Shown here in pieces: positions 47,203 to 56,715 of a stretch of DNA of 64,000 nt. Made by a program: the position numbers and the translations under genes. Where the stretch lies: contig JAGCBE010000292.1 of the NCBI GenBank assembly GCA_017652345.1, forward strand, positions 1-64,000, in the 5' to 3' direction. Origin of the DNA: Methanobrevibacter sp. (GTDB lineage: Archaea; Methanobacteriota; Methanobacteria; Methanobacteriales; Methanobacteriaceae). The notes beneath the pieces were generated by a model. The model saw only the letters and a program-made list of their open reading frames with translations, did not search any database and was not told the DNA's origin. Positions within the stretch are counted from its first letter, which is position 1. The number at the start of each line of letters is the position of its first letter.

Positions 47203-50141
47203 CCCAATCATCTCCTACCTTCTTCATTTTATTTCTTTGTATCAGTTTGCATTTCCCTATTATGTCTCCTATTTCTCCGCCTTGTTTTTTATAGAGCTTC
47301 GACGATACTTTAATTGTTGCGATTTTTCCTGTTGCAATTCCATATGTTGTGAATTTAGGCGTGTGTTTCGTTTCAATATCTAGTATATATGCGTAGCCTT
47401 TTAAATTTTCTTTGATTGTTGTTGGACTACCAAAAAATTCTGCTTGTGCCTGGAGTTGTTGTTTAATGGGTATTTCTTTATCTTCAAATTCTAAAGATAA
47501 TAATTCCGCCATTCTTTTGTCTTTTGTTTTTTGGCAATACGTTTTCTTGTATTTGAATTGTCCTTCTGAAAATTCTTCGTACATATCCATTAAAGTTCCA
47601 GCTTTGCCAAACTCCTCAAAAAAGTCTAATTCTATCAGAATTTTCATTTGTTTTGAGTTGACAGAGGAATTTTCTTCTAGGTCAATTAACAAATCCATAA
47701 AACTATTATATCTATTATCTTTTCGTATGTAAAGTTCTTTTGAACAATTTTCATTCAAGAACTTCACAGACGCTATTCCCTTATATATCGCGTTGTTTTC
47801 TTTATCAATAAAATATGTGTCAATGGAGTGTCTGAACTTTGGATTTCTTATGTCTATTCCTTTCTGCTTTGCTAGTTCAGTTCCCATAATAATATCTTCT
47901 TGTGTTTTTGCATTATTAAGATACGCACAAATAAATTCTAACGGATAATAATATCTGTAATATGCACAAAGATAACCAATCATTGAATATCCGTGTTGAG
48001 TGATTATACCCAAACATATAAGAAGAAGCGTCTTCAATGATTTGCAAGAACTCTTTTGCTTCCTTTTCTGCTATTTCCCTTGGTTGGCTTGATTTTTCGC
48101 AATATCCTTCTAAGATTTTTGGCATAGCTTTTTCTAATCGGTCTGCTTGTTTTCGTCCTATCGCTCTTCTTACATTATCTGCTTCGCCGCCTGTTAACCC
48201 ACAAATCTGTTGTAGAAACGCAATTACATCTTCTTGATATACTAAAAATCCGTAGTTATTTTTTAATAATTCGTCTATGATTGGCGATGGGTTTGTATGC
48301 GTATGATGCGCTAATAAATCGTCTCTATAGCTCGCTCCAGATGGTCGCAAAGCTGCGTTGACCAACGACATATCGTTAATTTTATGTGGTTCAAATTTTT
48401 TTAGGTTTTCAAACGCATAACTTCCTTCCATTTGAAATATGCCAACAGGAGATGTAATCATATCAGCCCATACATTTTGGTCTTCCCAATTAATTTTATG
48501 GCTTTGAGGATATTCAATGTTTGCTAGTTTACAACAGTCTCTAATAATACCAATGTTTTTTAGACCTAAAATATCATACTTAACCAAACCGCATTCGTGC
48601 ACTTCTTCCATATCAATATCTAATACTGTTAATCCCTCTTTCGTATGGAATACTCCGTAATTGTCTGGCAATGTTATTGGGCTCGCCACTATTCCTGCCG
48701 GGTGAATACCTTGTGATACTGTTGTGTTTAACATTCCGTCAAAATAATAGAATAATTCCTTCCATTTTTGTTTGGTCTCTTCTGGATTAACCTCAAACAT
48801 TTTTTTAATTTCTTTAACTTCGTCTAATGGAATATTTAATGCCCTTCCTATTTCGTCAATGGTAGCTTTTTCTGTAATAGTGCCAAACGCGACTATATAT
48901 GCTGTCTTTTCTTCCCCAAACCTGTTAATTATATAATCATACACTTTTTGTCTGTCATCTGGAGCCCAATCCGTGTCTATGTCTCCTACTTCTTCTCTGT
49001 ATTCATTACAAAACCTACTGAAAATAGTGTTCCATTTAATTGGGTTGACATCTATAATATCTGTAATATACGCGACAGTAGAGCCGCCAACAGAGCCCCT
49101 ACAGGTTCCAAATGGAATGTTGTTTTCTTTAGCCCAAGTACATAGCTGGCTCATAAAAAGCATAAAGCCGGACATATTTACCTTTTCAAAAACTCTCAAC
49201 TCTTCTTTTATATTTTCTGCGTATCTTGGATCGTTTGTGATAATTCCCTTTTCTATTTTTTCTTTATATTTCAATCTAACGCATTGCAATAAATCTTCTT
49301 TGTCGTTGTCACTAATAACCGGATATTTAATAGAAACATCAAGAGGAGAGTAATTACATTGATTTGCCATAACAACGGTATTTTCTAATGCTTCCATAAA
49401 TATTGATTCTGGAATTGCACCCTGAGCCTTGAACGCGTCCACCAGTTCTTCGTATGTTTTCATTGTCAAATCAAACTCGTCCTCGTTGGTATATTCAATT
49501 CTTTTTGCTTTCATTAAGATTTTCCTACATTCTGCCTTGTATTTATTAATGCTATGCGTATCTGTGGCTGCGATTAATGGTTTATTGTATTGTCTCGACA
49601 ATTCATAAAGTTGTGCATTATATTTTTTTTGGTCTTCCACATTGTGATATTGAATCTCAAAAAAATCGTATGCTTTACAAAACTTATCATATGTTTCTGC
49701 ATTAATTTCTGTTTTATGTGCTAGTGGAGATTGTAAACACGCCGAAATTTTGATAATATTGTTTGATAAAGAAAAAAACTCGTCAAATGTAATTCTCGGT
49801 TTATAGTAAACGTGGTCTGGTCTGGTAGATAGCTCTATTAGCGAGTTTAATTCTTTGAATCCGTCATCGTTCTTTGCAATTAATATTGTGTGGTAATTAT
49901 CTCTTACTTTCGGCTCTAGTTGTGATGTTAAATAACATTCTATCCCGTGTATGTATTTTATCCCCTTTTCTTCACAATACATTCTTTTTGCTATATGCTG
50001 ATATATATTACCGTGTTCACTAAAACATATTGCAGGAATGCCATTTTCAACGCAAAAGTTTACATAGTCTTTATAATTTGTGCAACTATCAAGAAGGCTT
50101 AACTCTGTGTGAACGTGATATGGAATGTAATAATTACTCAT
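47141..50141 (-). CDS. dnaE: DNA polymerase III alpha subunit (C family), one CGGA shift
   Basis: 999 residues after joining, a complete C-family replicase. The PHP domain is at the N-terminus (YHVHTELSLLDSC, CFSEHGNIY). The palm has VGDIDTDWAPD and CGLVKYDILGLK, and the fingers QEDVIAFLQQICGL. The thumb/beta-binding part begins after the shift: YNHST-x-YSMIGYLCAYY with YYYPLEFICAYLNN, typical of the family. The C-terminus (YILDIETKH, GKIATIKVS) is OB-like. The two frames join at 47993, a CGGA in frame. The unshifted product would lack the last 280 residues. Confidence 0.9.
47990..47993 (-). other. CGGA +1 recoding site 9 (DNA polymerase)
   Basis: CGG follows ACA. The shift gives NHST-x-YSMIGY, where C-family polymerases of this branch favour a small residue; glycine from GGA fits. 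The unshifted frame stops at 47916. Confidence 0.9.
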
Positions 50142-50154
50142 ACATATACCTCCG

Positions 50155-50343
50155 TTATTTTTTCTTTGTAAAATATTTCTCCATTTCTTCTAACATTTCA
50201 TCTTCCTCTGGAAAAAACGGATCTCTGTCAAGTTGACCTAAAAAATTTACCATAAGTTGACCGAATCTCCAATCTGGTACTTGTTTCCAATATTCCCCTA
50301 ACTTCTTTAAAAACGGATCAATTCTATTTATATCTCTACTCAT
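50155..50343 (-). CDS. Small protein, 62 residues
   Basis: AAGGAGG before the ATG. It has MSRDINRIDPFLKKLGEYW at the start, a helix, then an acidic EEDEMLEEMEKYF end. The shape (about 60 residues, WRFGQLMVNFLG) resembles small phage proteins next to replication genes. Function unknown. Its start overlaps the previous gene by 8 bases. Confidence 0.6.
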   Translation of the reverse strand: MSRDINRIDPFLKKLGEYWKQVPDWRFGQLMVNFLGQLDRDPFFPEEDEMLEEMEKYFTKKK

Positions 50344-50875
50344 ATCTTACCTCCTTAACTGTTTTTGGCAAAAAAATTATCTTTTTTTTGTCTTGATAGA
50401 AAACTTGATAACCATATTTTTTATTCCATTCATTCACGAACGACCTTAATTCTGCCAATTCATCTCCATTCCAGAATGGTTCTTCCACGTCATCTTCTGC
50501 GCATTCTATGGCATAGTCAATGTCAACCTTTATATCTTCTGGTTCTGTTCCATAACAATATTCTGGTATTTCTTCGCCCCTGTCTGTTAGGATTTCTATT
50601 AGTTCATCAAGGTCATAATAACATTCTCCGTCATAGCTTATCATATAATTGGGGTATTTATTTTTATATTCGTCATATGTTAATTGTTCTGCCATACTCA
50701 ATTCTTTTTCTTTCATATGTTGTTCACATAACAACGCATATTTTTCTGTTTCTTTCCCACATACTTCACAATAATATTTTTTGTGACATAACTCTGCTTC
50801 TAGTTTATTAATATATAGTGCGCCACATTCTTCGCATTCCCATAATGGAAATCCGTCTACTCTTTTACAACTCAT
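50336..50875 (-). CDS. Zinc-finger protein, 179 residues
   Basis: Three cysteine pairs in the first 60 residues (CEECGALY, CHKKYYC, CEVCGKE) plus C-E-Q-H form two zinc fingers. The rest is acidic, ending in EVFYQD-like strands and a basic KKIIFLPKTVKEV. It is probably a nucleic-acid or protein interaction factor of the early region. Confidence 0.65.
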   Translation of the reverse strand: MSCKRVDGFPLWECEECGALYINKLEAELCHKKYYCEVCGKETEKYALLCEQHMKEKELSMAEQLTYDEYKNKYPNYMISYDGECYYDLDELIEILTDRGEEIPEYCYGTEPEDIKVDIDYAIECAEDDVEEPFWNGDELAELRSFVNEWNKKYGYQVFYQDKKKIIFLPKTVKEVRYE

Positions 50876-50919
50876 AAATTTACACCTCTCTAAAATTTAC
50901 TTCTTCTCCTTTTTTACAG

Positions 50920-51408
50920 CTATAATTCCAATTCTTCTAAACTATATTCTCTATCTAGTTCCATGCCCTTATACATTGTTCCTTTTTCAAAAAATGGTAA
51001 GTCTATATTATATCCTCTGCTATTAAAAAGTGTAATATATTCGCAACCATTTGACTCAACTTCGTGCCAGCCGCTTTCGTCTAAAATTGCGCGACCAATA
51101 GACATACTCTCACATTCACGTTTTAAGATTCCATAAATATACCTTCTAAAAGGTCTAATCACACCACTCAAATATCCTTTTTCTTTATCATCAAGTATAG
51201 GTTTAGGTTGTATGTATTCTATATAATTTGGAATTTCTACTTGTTTTATTGATGAATTTAAAAGACCTCGACTACTCATCCAGTAGTGCCCTTTCATTTC
51301 TCTCCATTCGGAAGTGCTATTATCAAGTTTCATGTATTTTTCACCATGTTCAGTATATATTTTAGTTCCAATAGGAAACTCATTTAATTCTTTTTCGGTT
51401 AGTTTCAT
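50920..51408 (-). CDS. Hypothetical protein with DESGWHEV motif, 162 residues
   Basis: AGGAGG leads to the ATG at 51408. The first part resembles a small SH3/KOW-like domain (FPIGTKIYTEHGEKYM). Near the end, RAILDESGWHEVESNG is shared with the gene at 52570, indicating a common small module of unknown function. Translation is coupled to the upstream membrane peptide by an ATGA overlap. Confidence 0.65.
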   Translation of the reverse strand: MKLTEKELNEFPIGTKIYTEHGEKYMKLDNSTSEWREMKGHYWMSSRGLLNSSIKQVEIPNYIEYIQPKPILDDKEKGYLSGVIRPFRRYIYGILKRECESMSIGRAILDESGWHEVESNGCEYITLFNSRGYNIDLPFFEKGTMYKGMELDREYSLEELEL

Positions 51409-51581
51409 GATTGTTCCTCCTTCTTGAAAATTCTCTTGTCTATCCAAAAGAATATAATTCCGCCAATCAAGTTGGCTATAATTGTATTAAGAATAGTTGA
51501 AAACGGCAGCCAACTTAAACATAGTGCTAAAATGGGGCTACTCATTTGCCACCTAAGCAAGTAAATCAGAAATCTTTTCAT
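51405..51581 (-). CDS. Small membrane protein, 58 residues
   Basis: Below 60 residues. The ATG has GGTGAAG upstream and the stop overlaps the next ATG (ATGA). Two hydrophobic stretches (ILALCLSWLPFSTIL, TIIANLIGGIILFW) span a likely membrane hairpin, with basic ends. Role unknown; perhaps an early membrane-active or superinfection factor. Confidence 0.6.
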   Translation of the reverse strand: MKRFLIYLLRWQMSSPILALCLSWLPFSTILNTIIANLIGGIIFFWIDKRIFKKEEQS

Positions 51582-51590
51582 TCTTCACCT

Positions 51591-52187
51591 CTATCTTTCT
51601 TGAAGTTGCTCTTGCAAATACTTATTTTCTTCTTCTAGCTTTTTATTCTTTTCTTTTAAATCTTCTATAATATCATTTTGTTCTTTAATTACCATTTCAT
51701 GATATTCTTTAGATACATATTCTTTAGTTATATCCTTATAACCTTTTATGAGCATTTCTTCTCCAGTATCATAATAGTATTCCATCTGTTCTTCTATTGG
51801 TATTGGATTGTCTGGTGTTGGAAATTTTTTATTATAGTAGCAACCATTACAACCCAGTTTTTCTTCCCTACAATCATCCCATTTGTCGGTTGAGCAAACA
51901 TCTACTATTTCGTAATCTAATTCGTTGCCCTCAATATCTACGCAATAATTATCATAATATTTTTGTGGTAATGTAGCTTTTGTTATTCCTAAAATATCCC
52001 CTTCTCGCCATATAACAATTCCTGCTGGCAAATCCGCTATTTTAACTAATTTTTCCATATTATCATCCTTTTCTATATACAGACCACATTCTATTAATTT
52101 TTTGAGGAGCTCTTGTGGGTTTTGTGTTTCTATTTTGTCTTGCAAATATTTCTCGAACTCCTCATCTGACATCTTAAATATATTCAT
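51591..52187 (-). CDS. Coiled-coil hypothetical protein, 198 residues
   Basis: Starts within the previous gene's end. It has an N-terminal helix, a middle with four cysteines (CSTDKWDDC, LGCNGCYYN), and a C-terminal coiled coil (DIIEDLKEKNKKLEEENK). No family is recognised. It is possibly a zinc-stabilised dimer. Confidence 0.6.
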   Translation of the reverse strand: MNIFKMSDEEFEKYLQDKIETQNPQELLKKLIECGLYIEKDDNMEKLVKIADLPAGIVIWREGDILGITKATLPQKYYDNYCVDIEGNELDYEIVDVCSTDKWDDCREEKLGCNGCYYNKKFPTPDNPIPIEEQMEYYYDTGEEMLIKGYKDITKEYVSKEYHEMVIKEQNDIIEDLKEKNKKLEEENKYLQEQLQER

Positions 52188-52548
52188 TGTTGTTTTGCCA
52201 CATCCTTGCTTTATTCAGGTAATATTCTTTTATGTTTGTTGGCGTAGTGTTTAAATAATTTCCTATCATAAGACCTGTATCTTTAGCATACTGAAATATT
52301 GTATATTGTGATAAGTCTTCCGCCATCATTTCTATTATTTTTTGCTGAAATTCTTTTATTTTTTGCAGGCTTTTGATTGTGTTTTCGCAGCTATGTAATT
52401 CGTATTTTGTATTATTATATGTCCTTCCAAGTAGTTCAAAATTATCACAAACATATTCGTTGTTTATTTTTCTTTGTGCGTCCATTGTAATACACCAATA
52501 ATTTGTGTTACATAATTCTTTATTAGCACAAAATTTGCAATAATCCAT
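52174..52548 (-). CDS. Cys-rich protein, 124 residues
   Basis: Begins with cysteine pairs (YCKFCANKELC, CITMD, VCDNF), a likely zinc module, then a helical stretch (IKSLQKIKEFQQKIIEMM). It is overlapped by the following gene. Function unknown. Confidence 0.6.
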   Translation of the reverse strand: MDYCKFCANKELCNTNYWCITMDAQRKINNEYVCDNFELLGRTYNNTKYELHSCENTIKSLQKIKEFQQKIIEMMAEDLSQYTIFQYAKDTGLMIGNYLNTTPTNIKEYYLNKARMWQNNNEYI

Positions 52549-52569
52549 ATACTACGCGCCCCTTTCAAA

Positions 52570-53418
52570 TTAAATATGGCAATCTACAATAACCAAATAT
52601 TTATTTTGGTTGTCTGGATTTTTTAGAACTTCGTTAAACTTCTCTGTGAATACGGTCTCGCTATCTTTTGTTGAGTCGTCTATACCGAACCAACCCATTG
52701 CCCCAACTTCGTGCCAACCGCTTTCGTCTAAAAGTGCGTGACAAATAAACATACTCTTTTGTTTAATAAAGTATTCTTTTGTTCCGTATCTTTCTAAATA
52801 ATATTCCCTTTTATAAAAGTTAATATTTTCTTCTATGAATTTTTTTTCTTCATCTGTTTCTGGTTCTTTGCTATCAACAAATAAATCCCAATACATACCA
52901 TAATAATTATTTTGGTTTTTAAGCTCTTCCATTTTTCCGAACTGTATATCTTTAATTCTAGCGCCGTCCACCCACATAAAACCATTATCAGAATCTTTAA
53001 AATGGCTTGATAAATCCATAAAACTAGGACTTCCAGAAATAGCGTCCTCTACGTTTTCCTTTACAAGTATTTCATTATGCCATCTGCCCCCTATTTCATA
53101 CCAATCCCACTTTGAATTGGGATTATATTTAGAAAGCATATTGCCATTTTCATCATATTCCTCATCCTCGTATCTTTCTAACTTATACAATTCTTCGTCT
53201 GTGTTTGCATTCAAATACTCCTGTTGCCAATCTCTTAATTCCTCTCCATTTTCAACGGCTTTTATGTAGCCTTCCTTTCTTTCTTTCGCGTGCTTTATAA
53301 TTTCTTCTTTTGTTATGTCTATATATGGTTCAACCTCGATTGATTCGTCATATGGCGCTAACATTTTCTCTATATTATCTGGTTCATCTGTAATAACCGC
53401 TAAGCTATAATGGCTCAT
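52570..53418 (-). CDS. Phage protein with GGRWHNE core and DESGWHEV motif, 282 residues
   Basis: I recognise a common phage family of unknown function: the core NSKWDWYEIGGRWHNE, preceded by a long acidic helical part, with a C-terminal LLDESGWHEVGAMGW. The same DESGWHEV is in the protein at 50920. Perhaps a nucleotide- or protein-binding module. AAGGAGACG lies before the ATG. Confidence 0.65.
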   Translation of the reverse strand: MSHYSLAVITDEPDNIEKMLAPYDESIEVEPYIDITKEEIIKHAKERKEGYIKAVENGEELRDWQQEYLNANTDEELYKLERYEDEEYDENGNMLSKYNPNSKWDWYEIGGRWHNEILVKENVEDAISGSPSFMDLSSHFKDSDNGFMWVDGARIKDIQFGKMEELKNQNNYYGMYWDLFVDSKEPETDEEKKFIEENINFYKREYYLERYGTKEYFIKQKSMFICHALLDESGWHEVGAMGWFGIDDSTKDSETVFTEKFNEVLKNPDNQNKYLVIVDCHI

Positions 53419-53591
53419 ATGTTCACGTCTCCTTTCATTTTTTCATAAATTTTATCTTCAATTTCTTGTATGCTAATATTCTCTCCAGATTCTTTGTATT
53501 GTTCAAAAATATCGTTTATTGTTTTCTTCCATATCTCTGAGCAATCAAACATTCCGTTTGCATATCCTTTTAAGTAATCTTCATTAACCAT
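53415..53591 (-). CDS. Small protein, 58 residues
   Basis: Below 60 residues. GTAGGAGG precedes the ATG at 53591, and the stop overlaps the next ATG (ATATGA). Helical and acidic: NEDYLKGYANGMFDCSEIW. No family. Confidence 0.55.
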   Translation of the reverse strand: MVNEDYLKGYANGMFDCSEIWKKTINDIFEQYKESGENISIQEIEDKIYEKMKGDVNI

Positions 53592-53600
53592 TTTTACCTC

Positions 53601-53801
53601 CTACATTGTAATTCTTGGGCTACCAGTTGACGTTATTTTGTTCCAGTCTACGTCTTTGTCAAATGTGTCAATACAACGGTATGGTATGTATTTTATGTTT
53701 TCCTCTTTAAGTTCTTTTAGCGCCTCATATTTCCCTTTCGTAACAAGTAATTCTTTATATTCTTCCATCGTAATTGTTATCATTGATTTTTCGTTTTCCA
53801 T
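53601..53801 (-). CDS. Small protein, 66 residues
   Basis: GGAGGAG before the ATG. The pattern ITMEEYKELLVTKGKYEALK is common in phage proteins of unknown function (short helical proteins starting with a beta strand and E-E-Y-x-E-L). It may bind a regulator; no evidence shows this. Confidence 0.6.
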   Translation of the reverse strand: MENEKSMITITMEEYKELLVTKGKYEALKELKEENIKYIPYRCIDTFDKDVDWNKITSTGSPRITM

Positions 53802-53802
53802 T

Positions 53803-54003
53803 TTACTCCTCCAATATTTTGGCTTTTTCGTGCCTTAAATTAAAACTTAACTCTTGTATAAGCTCTATGTCTTTTATTAATCTTTCATCTTTGTCTTTTA
53901 TTAATTTGTTTATATAGGTCAAATCTGCTCCAGACATAGCCAAGTTCATATCGCACTCAAAGGCGACTATCATATCTTTATATTTGTTTGTAGCGTCTTT
54001 CAT
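53803..54003 (-). CDS. Small helical protein, 66 residues
   Basis: CAGGAGGG before the ATG; starts overlapping the previous gene by four bases. Probably a coiled coil (INKLIKDKDERLIKDIELIQ). Function unknown. Confidence 0.55.
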   Translation of the reverse strand: MKDATNKYKDMIVAFECDMNLAMSGADLTYINKLIKDKDERLIKDIELIQELSFNLRHEKAKILEE

Positions 54004-54221
54004 TCTTTGCCCTCCTGATATTTTATGCCGATCACTCCGTTATTTTTAAGCCAATCTTTATGCAAATCTTCAAGTCTTTCTATATTATCATCATCTAAAT
54101 CAGAATAAGTCGAACAATAACTTCCACAAATATCACAAAATTTTGAACTATTAAACGAATTAGAAAAATGCCAAGATGCGTAAGTCTTTTTACAATTATT
54201 ACAAACAACTACATCGCTCAT
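54000..54221 (-). CDS. Zinc-finger protein, 73 residues
   Basis: C-N-N-C at residues 7-10 and C-D-I-C further on (FCDICGSYC) form a zinc ribbon, followed by an acidic helix. Its ribosome site AAGGAG lies inside the end of the recoded gene upstream. Confidence 0.6.
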   Translation of the reverse strand: MSDVVVCNNCKKTYASWHFSNSFNSSKFCDICGSYCSTYSDLDDDNIERLEDLHKDWLKNNGVIGIKYQEGKE

Positions 54222-54601
54222 CTTCTAGCAACTCCTTTATACTATATTCTTCTCCGTGGTTGTATAAATTGGAATAAATGATTATAACCGTTGTATTCAT
54301 GTTTATGCCTACCATTCTCATCTTCATATTCCAAATATAATTGCTTTGTATAATTTCTCGAAATAAAATGTGGCACATACGATAATAAGCAAGCATTCCT
54401 TAATATAACTTTCTCATCTTCTGTTAGAGTTGGTTTGATTGGTGTATTTAAAAACTTTTGAAAATCATCTGCATAAATTGATATTCTAACTAGCTTAGTT
54501 ATATCGCTTGTAGTAACAACTATTCCAATATTATCTGTTATATCTCTAATAAATTCTTCAACATCTACTTCATCTTTTAAGTATTTATCTTTGTTTGTCA
54601 T
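54199..54601 (-). CDS. Hypothetical protein, 133 residues, one CGGA shift
   Basis: The frame that starts at 54601 ends with RRRI, but a +1 shift at 54256 (CCA CGGA GAA) adds EEYSIKELLEDERCSCL. The first part has alternating strands (IGIVVTTSDITKLVRI) and an acidic helix; LTEDEKVILRNACLL is helical. The extension overlaps the next gene by 23 bases, which is common here. Function unknown. Confidence 0.65.
54253..54256 (-). other. CGGA +1 recoding site 10 (hypothetical protein)
   Basis: CGG follows CCA. Without the shift the frame stops four codons on. With it, 17 more residues follow and end with the stop typical of overlapping genes. Support is weaker because no family is known. Confidence 0.7.
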
Positions 54602-54654
54602 TTATTTACCTCCAAATCATCAAATTTTATTTGATTGCCTTCTTCTTTCTTTTG

Positions 54655-55083
54655 TTATTTTTTTTCTAAACATTCTTCACATAGTGGTTCATACCAACCA
54701 TTTAACTCTATAATTTTTGCGTCTTCCCCACATTCAATGCAAGTCTTTCCTGATAATTCTTCATATTTGTTTATAATATCAAGATATTCCTGAAAAATAT
54801 CTTCTGGCACTCCGTTGTCATACCAACGGAGAGTGCCATATTTTTCTTTGATTTGCACGATAAAATATTTTCTGTTGAAATGCTTTACGCTAGATTTTTT
54901 AAATAGTTCATTAAGTTCCTTACAAATATCCTCTCCGAATCTTTTTCTCCAACCGTTTGGAAGCATATCTAATTCTGTGGAGGAATAGCCGTATTTTTTT
55001 TTAGTCCACACATTTTTCACTCTTAAAAAAGGATATTTCTTACACAGACAGAAGTTTTTTATGTAATTTACAAATCTATTCAC
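54655..55083 (-). CDS. Common phage protein with zinc-binding C-terminus, 142 residues
   Basis: I recognise a widely spread phage family of unknown function: KYPFLRVKNVW at the start, then TELDMLPNGWRKRFGEDICKE, IVQIKEKYGTLRWYDNG, and a C-terminal zinc ribbon of two cysteine pairs (CIECGED, CEECLEKK). The start overlaps the radical SAM gene by 8 bases. Confidence 0.75.
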   Translation of the reverse strand: MNRFVNYIKNFCLCKKYPFLRVKNVWTKKKYGYSSTELDMLPNGWRKRFGEDICKELNELFKKSSVKHFNRKYFIVQIKEKYGTLRWYDNGVPEDIFQEYLDIINKYEELSGKTCIECGEDAKIIELNGWYEPLCEECLEKK

Positions 55084-56227
55084 TTTTTTCTCCTTCTAAA
55101 TCAAAAACGCTTATTTGATTTTCGTCCTTATCTTCTGTTGTTGTTTCTGTATCATCATCTGCGCTATTTAGGGTAACTTGTTCTAGTTCGCTTTCGTAGT
55201 AAGTACACATAGCGTATCTTGGATCGTCAAATTTAATCAAATAGTTTGGCTGTGGTTTATCAACTCTAACAACCGTACCAACCTCTCCAATATTACTAAC
55301 AATTACTTTATCTCCAACATCAAACATATATTTATCCTCCTTTGAATTATTTTTTCTATTCCTAATATCTAAAAACATATCATTAACGGTATCTAAAAAA
55401 TCAAATCTTTCTACGCTTGTTGAGTTTTTTGCGTATTTTTCTTCAACTAAATCAATATACATAGTCGAAGAACCGTCATCTCCCATATAACATTCTTCCC
55501 ATTTTTCTTCTCCGACAGTAAATTTCACGTCTAATTGGTGGATTGCTAGATTATCAAAACTCACAACGTCGAACATTCCCATAGTTTCTTCTAACCTATC
55601 CCTTAGTTTTTTGACGTTTAGCGCAATTTTGTCGCTATAGAAATCTTTGCCTCTGCCAAAAATTTTATATCCCAAAATTAAAATCTTTTTTATGCCAAGT
55701 TTGCTCATTTTTTCCATATCTTCTAATGTTGTTATGCCGGCAATAGTATGAGCTACCGAATTAGGCAGTTCTTTCATTTTTTCTGCGACTTCTTCGTTTA
55801 CATTGTTAATAGAAACACCAATCCCGTTTATAAGTTTTCTGTCTGCCAAATTTTTAATTCTGTCAAAATTTTTCAAAAAATGTTTTTGATTAACTGTGAT
55901 GTTCGCAAAACATTTCAAATCTTTTAGTTTTTGTAAAAGCGCGTCTAGTTCTGGGTGTGATAATGGGTTTCCACCGCCTATTGCTATCTCAGTATATGGC
56001 AAAAATGTATCAATAATTTTATGATTTATATTTCCGTGTTTCCCATTAGGAGTTGACATTTCGTGACACATAGGGCATCCCATATCACACATATTTGTTA
56101 TTTTCATATCTACGCTTTCTAGTCTGTCCGGTATAAATTCCTTTTCGTCTGTCTTAATAATTTTTGTTCCATCGTCAAAAATAAAGACATTATAATTCCC
56201 ATTTTTATACGCCCCAATTAGATTCAT
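55076..56227 (-). CDS. Radical SAM protein with KOW-like C-terminus
   Basis: 383 residues. Started at ATG 56227 with GAGGAGG upstream; ATG 56233 is too close. The radical SAM cluster motif is NMCDMGCPMCHE (C-x3-C-x2-C), followed by EIAIGGGNPLSHPE (SAM-binding GGxP). The barrel extends to about 290. The C-terminal part has a KOW/SH3-like stretch FDVGDKVIVSNIGEVG and an acidic tail. Such enzymes do radical chemistry, perhaps DNA- or RNA-base or peptide modification; substrate unknown. Confidence 0.8.
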   Translation of the reverse strand: MNLIGAYKNGNYNVFIFDDGTKIIKTDEKEFIPDRLESVDMKITNMCDMGCPMCHEMSTPNGKHGNINHKIIDTFLPYTEIAIGGGNPLSHPELDALLQKLKDLKCFANITVNQKHFLKNFDRIKNLADRKLINGIGVSINNVNEEVAEKMKELPNSVAHTIAGITTLEDMEKMSKLGIKKILILGYKIFGRGKDFYSDKIALNVKKLRDRLEETMGMFDVVSFDNLAIHQLDVKFTVGEEKWEECYMGDDGSSTMYIDLVEEKYAKNSTSVERFDFLDTVNDMFLDIRNRKNNSKEDKYMFDVGDKVIVSNIGEVGTVVRVDKPQPNYLIKFDDPRYAMCTYYESELEQVTLNSADDDTETTTEDKDENQISVFDLEGEKSE

Positions 56228-56369
56228 TTTCATCCTCCTCATCACATTCAAAACCAAACCAGAAATTGCAAGCTCCACAAAACATATCGCAGTAATCTTG
56301 TTTGTCTGTAACGTGTATGCAATTTAAGCAATTTGGCTCAATATTTAATATTTTCTTTTTATCCGTCAT
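56205..56369 (-). CDS. Small Cys-rich protein, 54 residues
   Basis: I place the start at ATG 56369, GGAG being well spaced upstream; an ATG two codons earlier is possible. Cysteines in pairs (CLNCIH, CDMFCGAC, ECDEED) suggest zinc or iron-sulfur binding. It ends inside the radical SAM start region, so it may be its partner. Confidence 0.6.
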   Translation of the reverse strand: MTDKKKILNIEPNCLNCIHVTDKQDYCDMFCGACNFWFGFECDEEDENESNWGV

Positions 56370-56715
56370 ATCCATACACTCCAAATACAACAATTTCTTC
56401 CCCTTTAGATGTTGTGAAATCCTCTTTATATGTTTCTAAATCATAATTGTCTAACCATTCTTTATATGTTTTAATATATTCAAATTCGCAATATTCTTCA
56501 AACGTCCTAATATCACAATTTGTTCCAGAAAAAGTTTCATTATATTCTTGCCACATTCTTTTTGCTTCTGTTAATGGAATTAGTTTTTCTCCCCATAATA
56601 CCAATTCTCCTTTTACAAATTTATCCCAATCGCTTTTTTCACAAACTGTGACAGAGTGCGTAGAAGATGAGTTTGTTTCAAAAACAGAACGTCTAGTTTT
56701 AATTATATTTACCAT
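56359..56715 (-). CDS. ETNSSSTH-family protein 1
   Basis: 118 residues, started at ATG 56715, led by AAGGAGG. N-terminus: R-R-S-V-F-E-T-N-S-S-S-T-H-S. The rest is an acidic helical protein (TFEEYCEFEYIKTYKEW). One of three consecutive paralogs with this start. Function unknown; the conserved N-terminus, always right after K/R-x-x-x-x, is likely a functional site. Confidence 0.65.
   Translation of the reverse strand: MVNIIKTRRSVFETNSSSTHSVTVCEKSDWDKFVKGELVLWGEKLIPLTEAKRMWQEYNETFSGTNCDIRTFEEYCEFEYIKTYKEWLDNYDLETYKEDFTTSKGEEIVVFGVYGYDG

Noticed and set aside
54253..54256. Alternative view that 54199-54396 is a separate gene
   Set aside because: It lacks a ribosome site and lies inside the upstream gene; joining by the CGGA shift explains it better.
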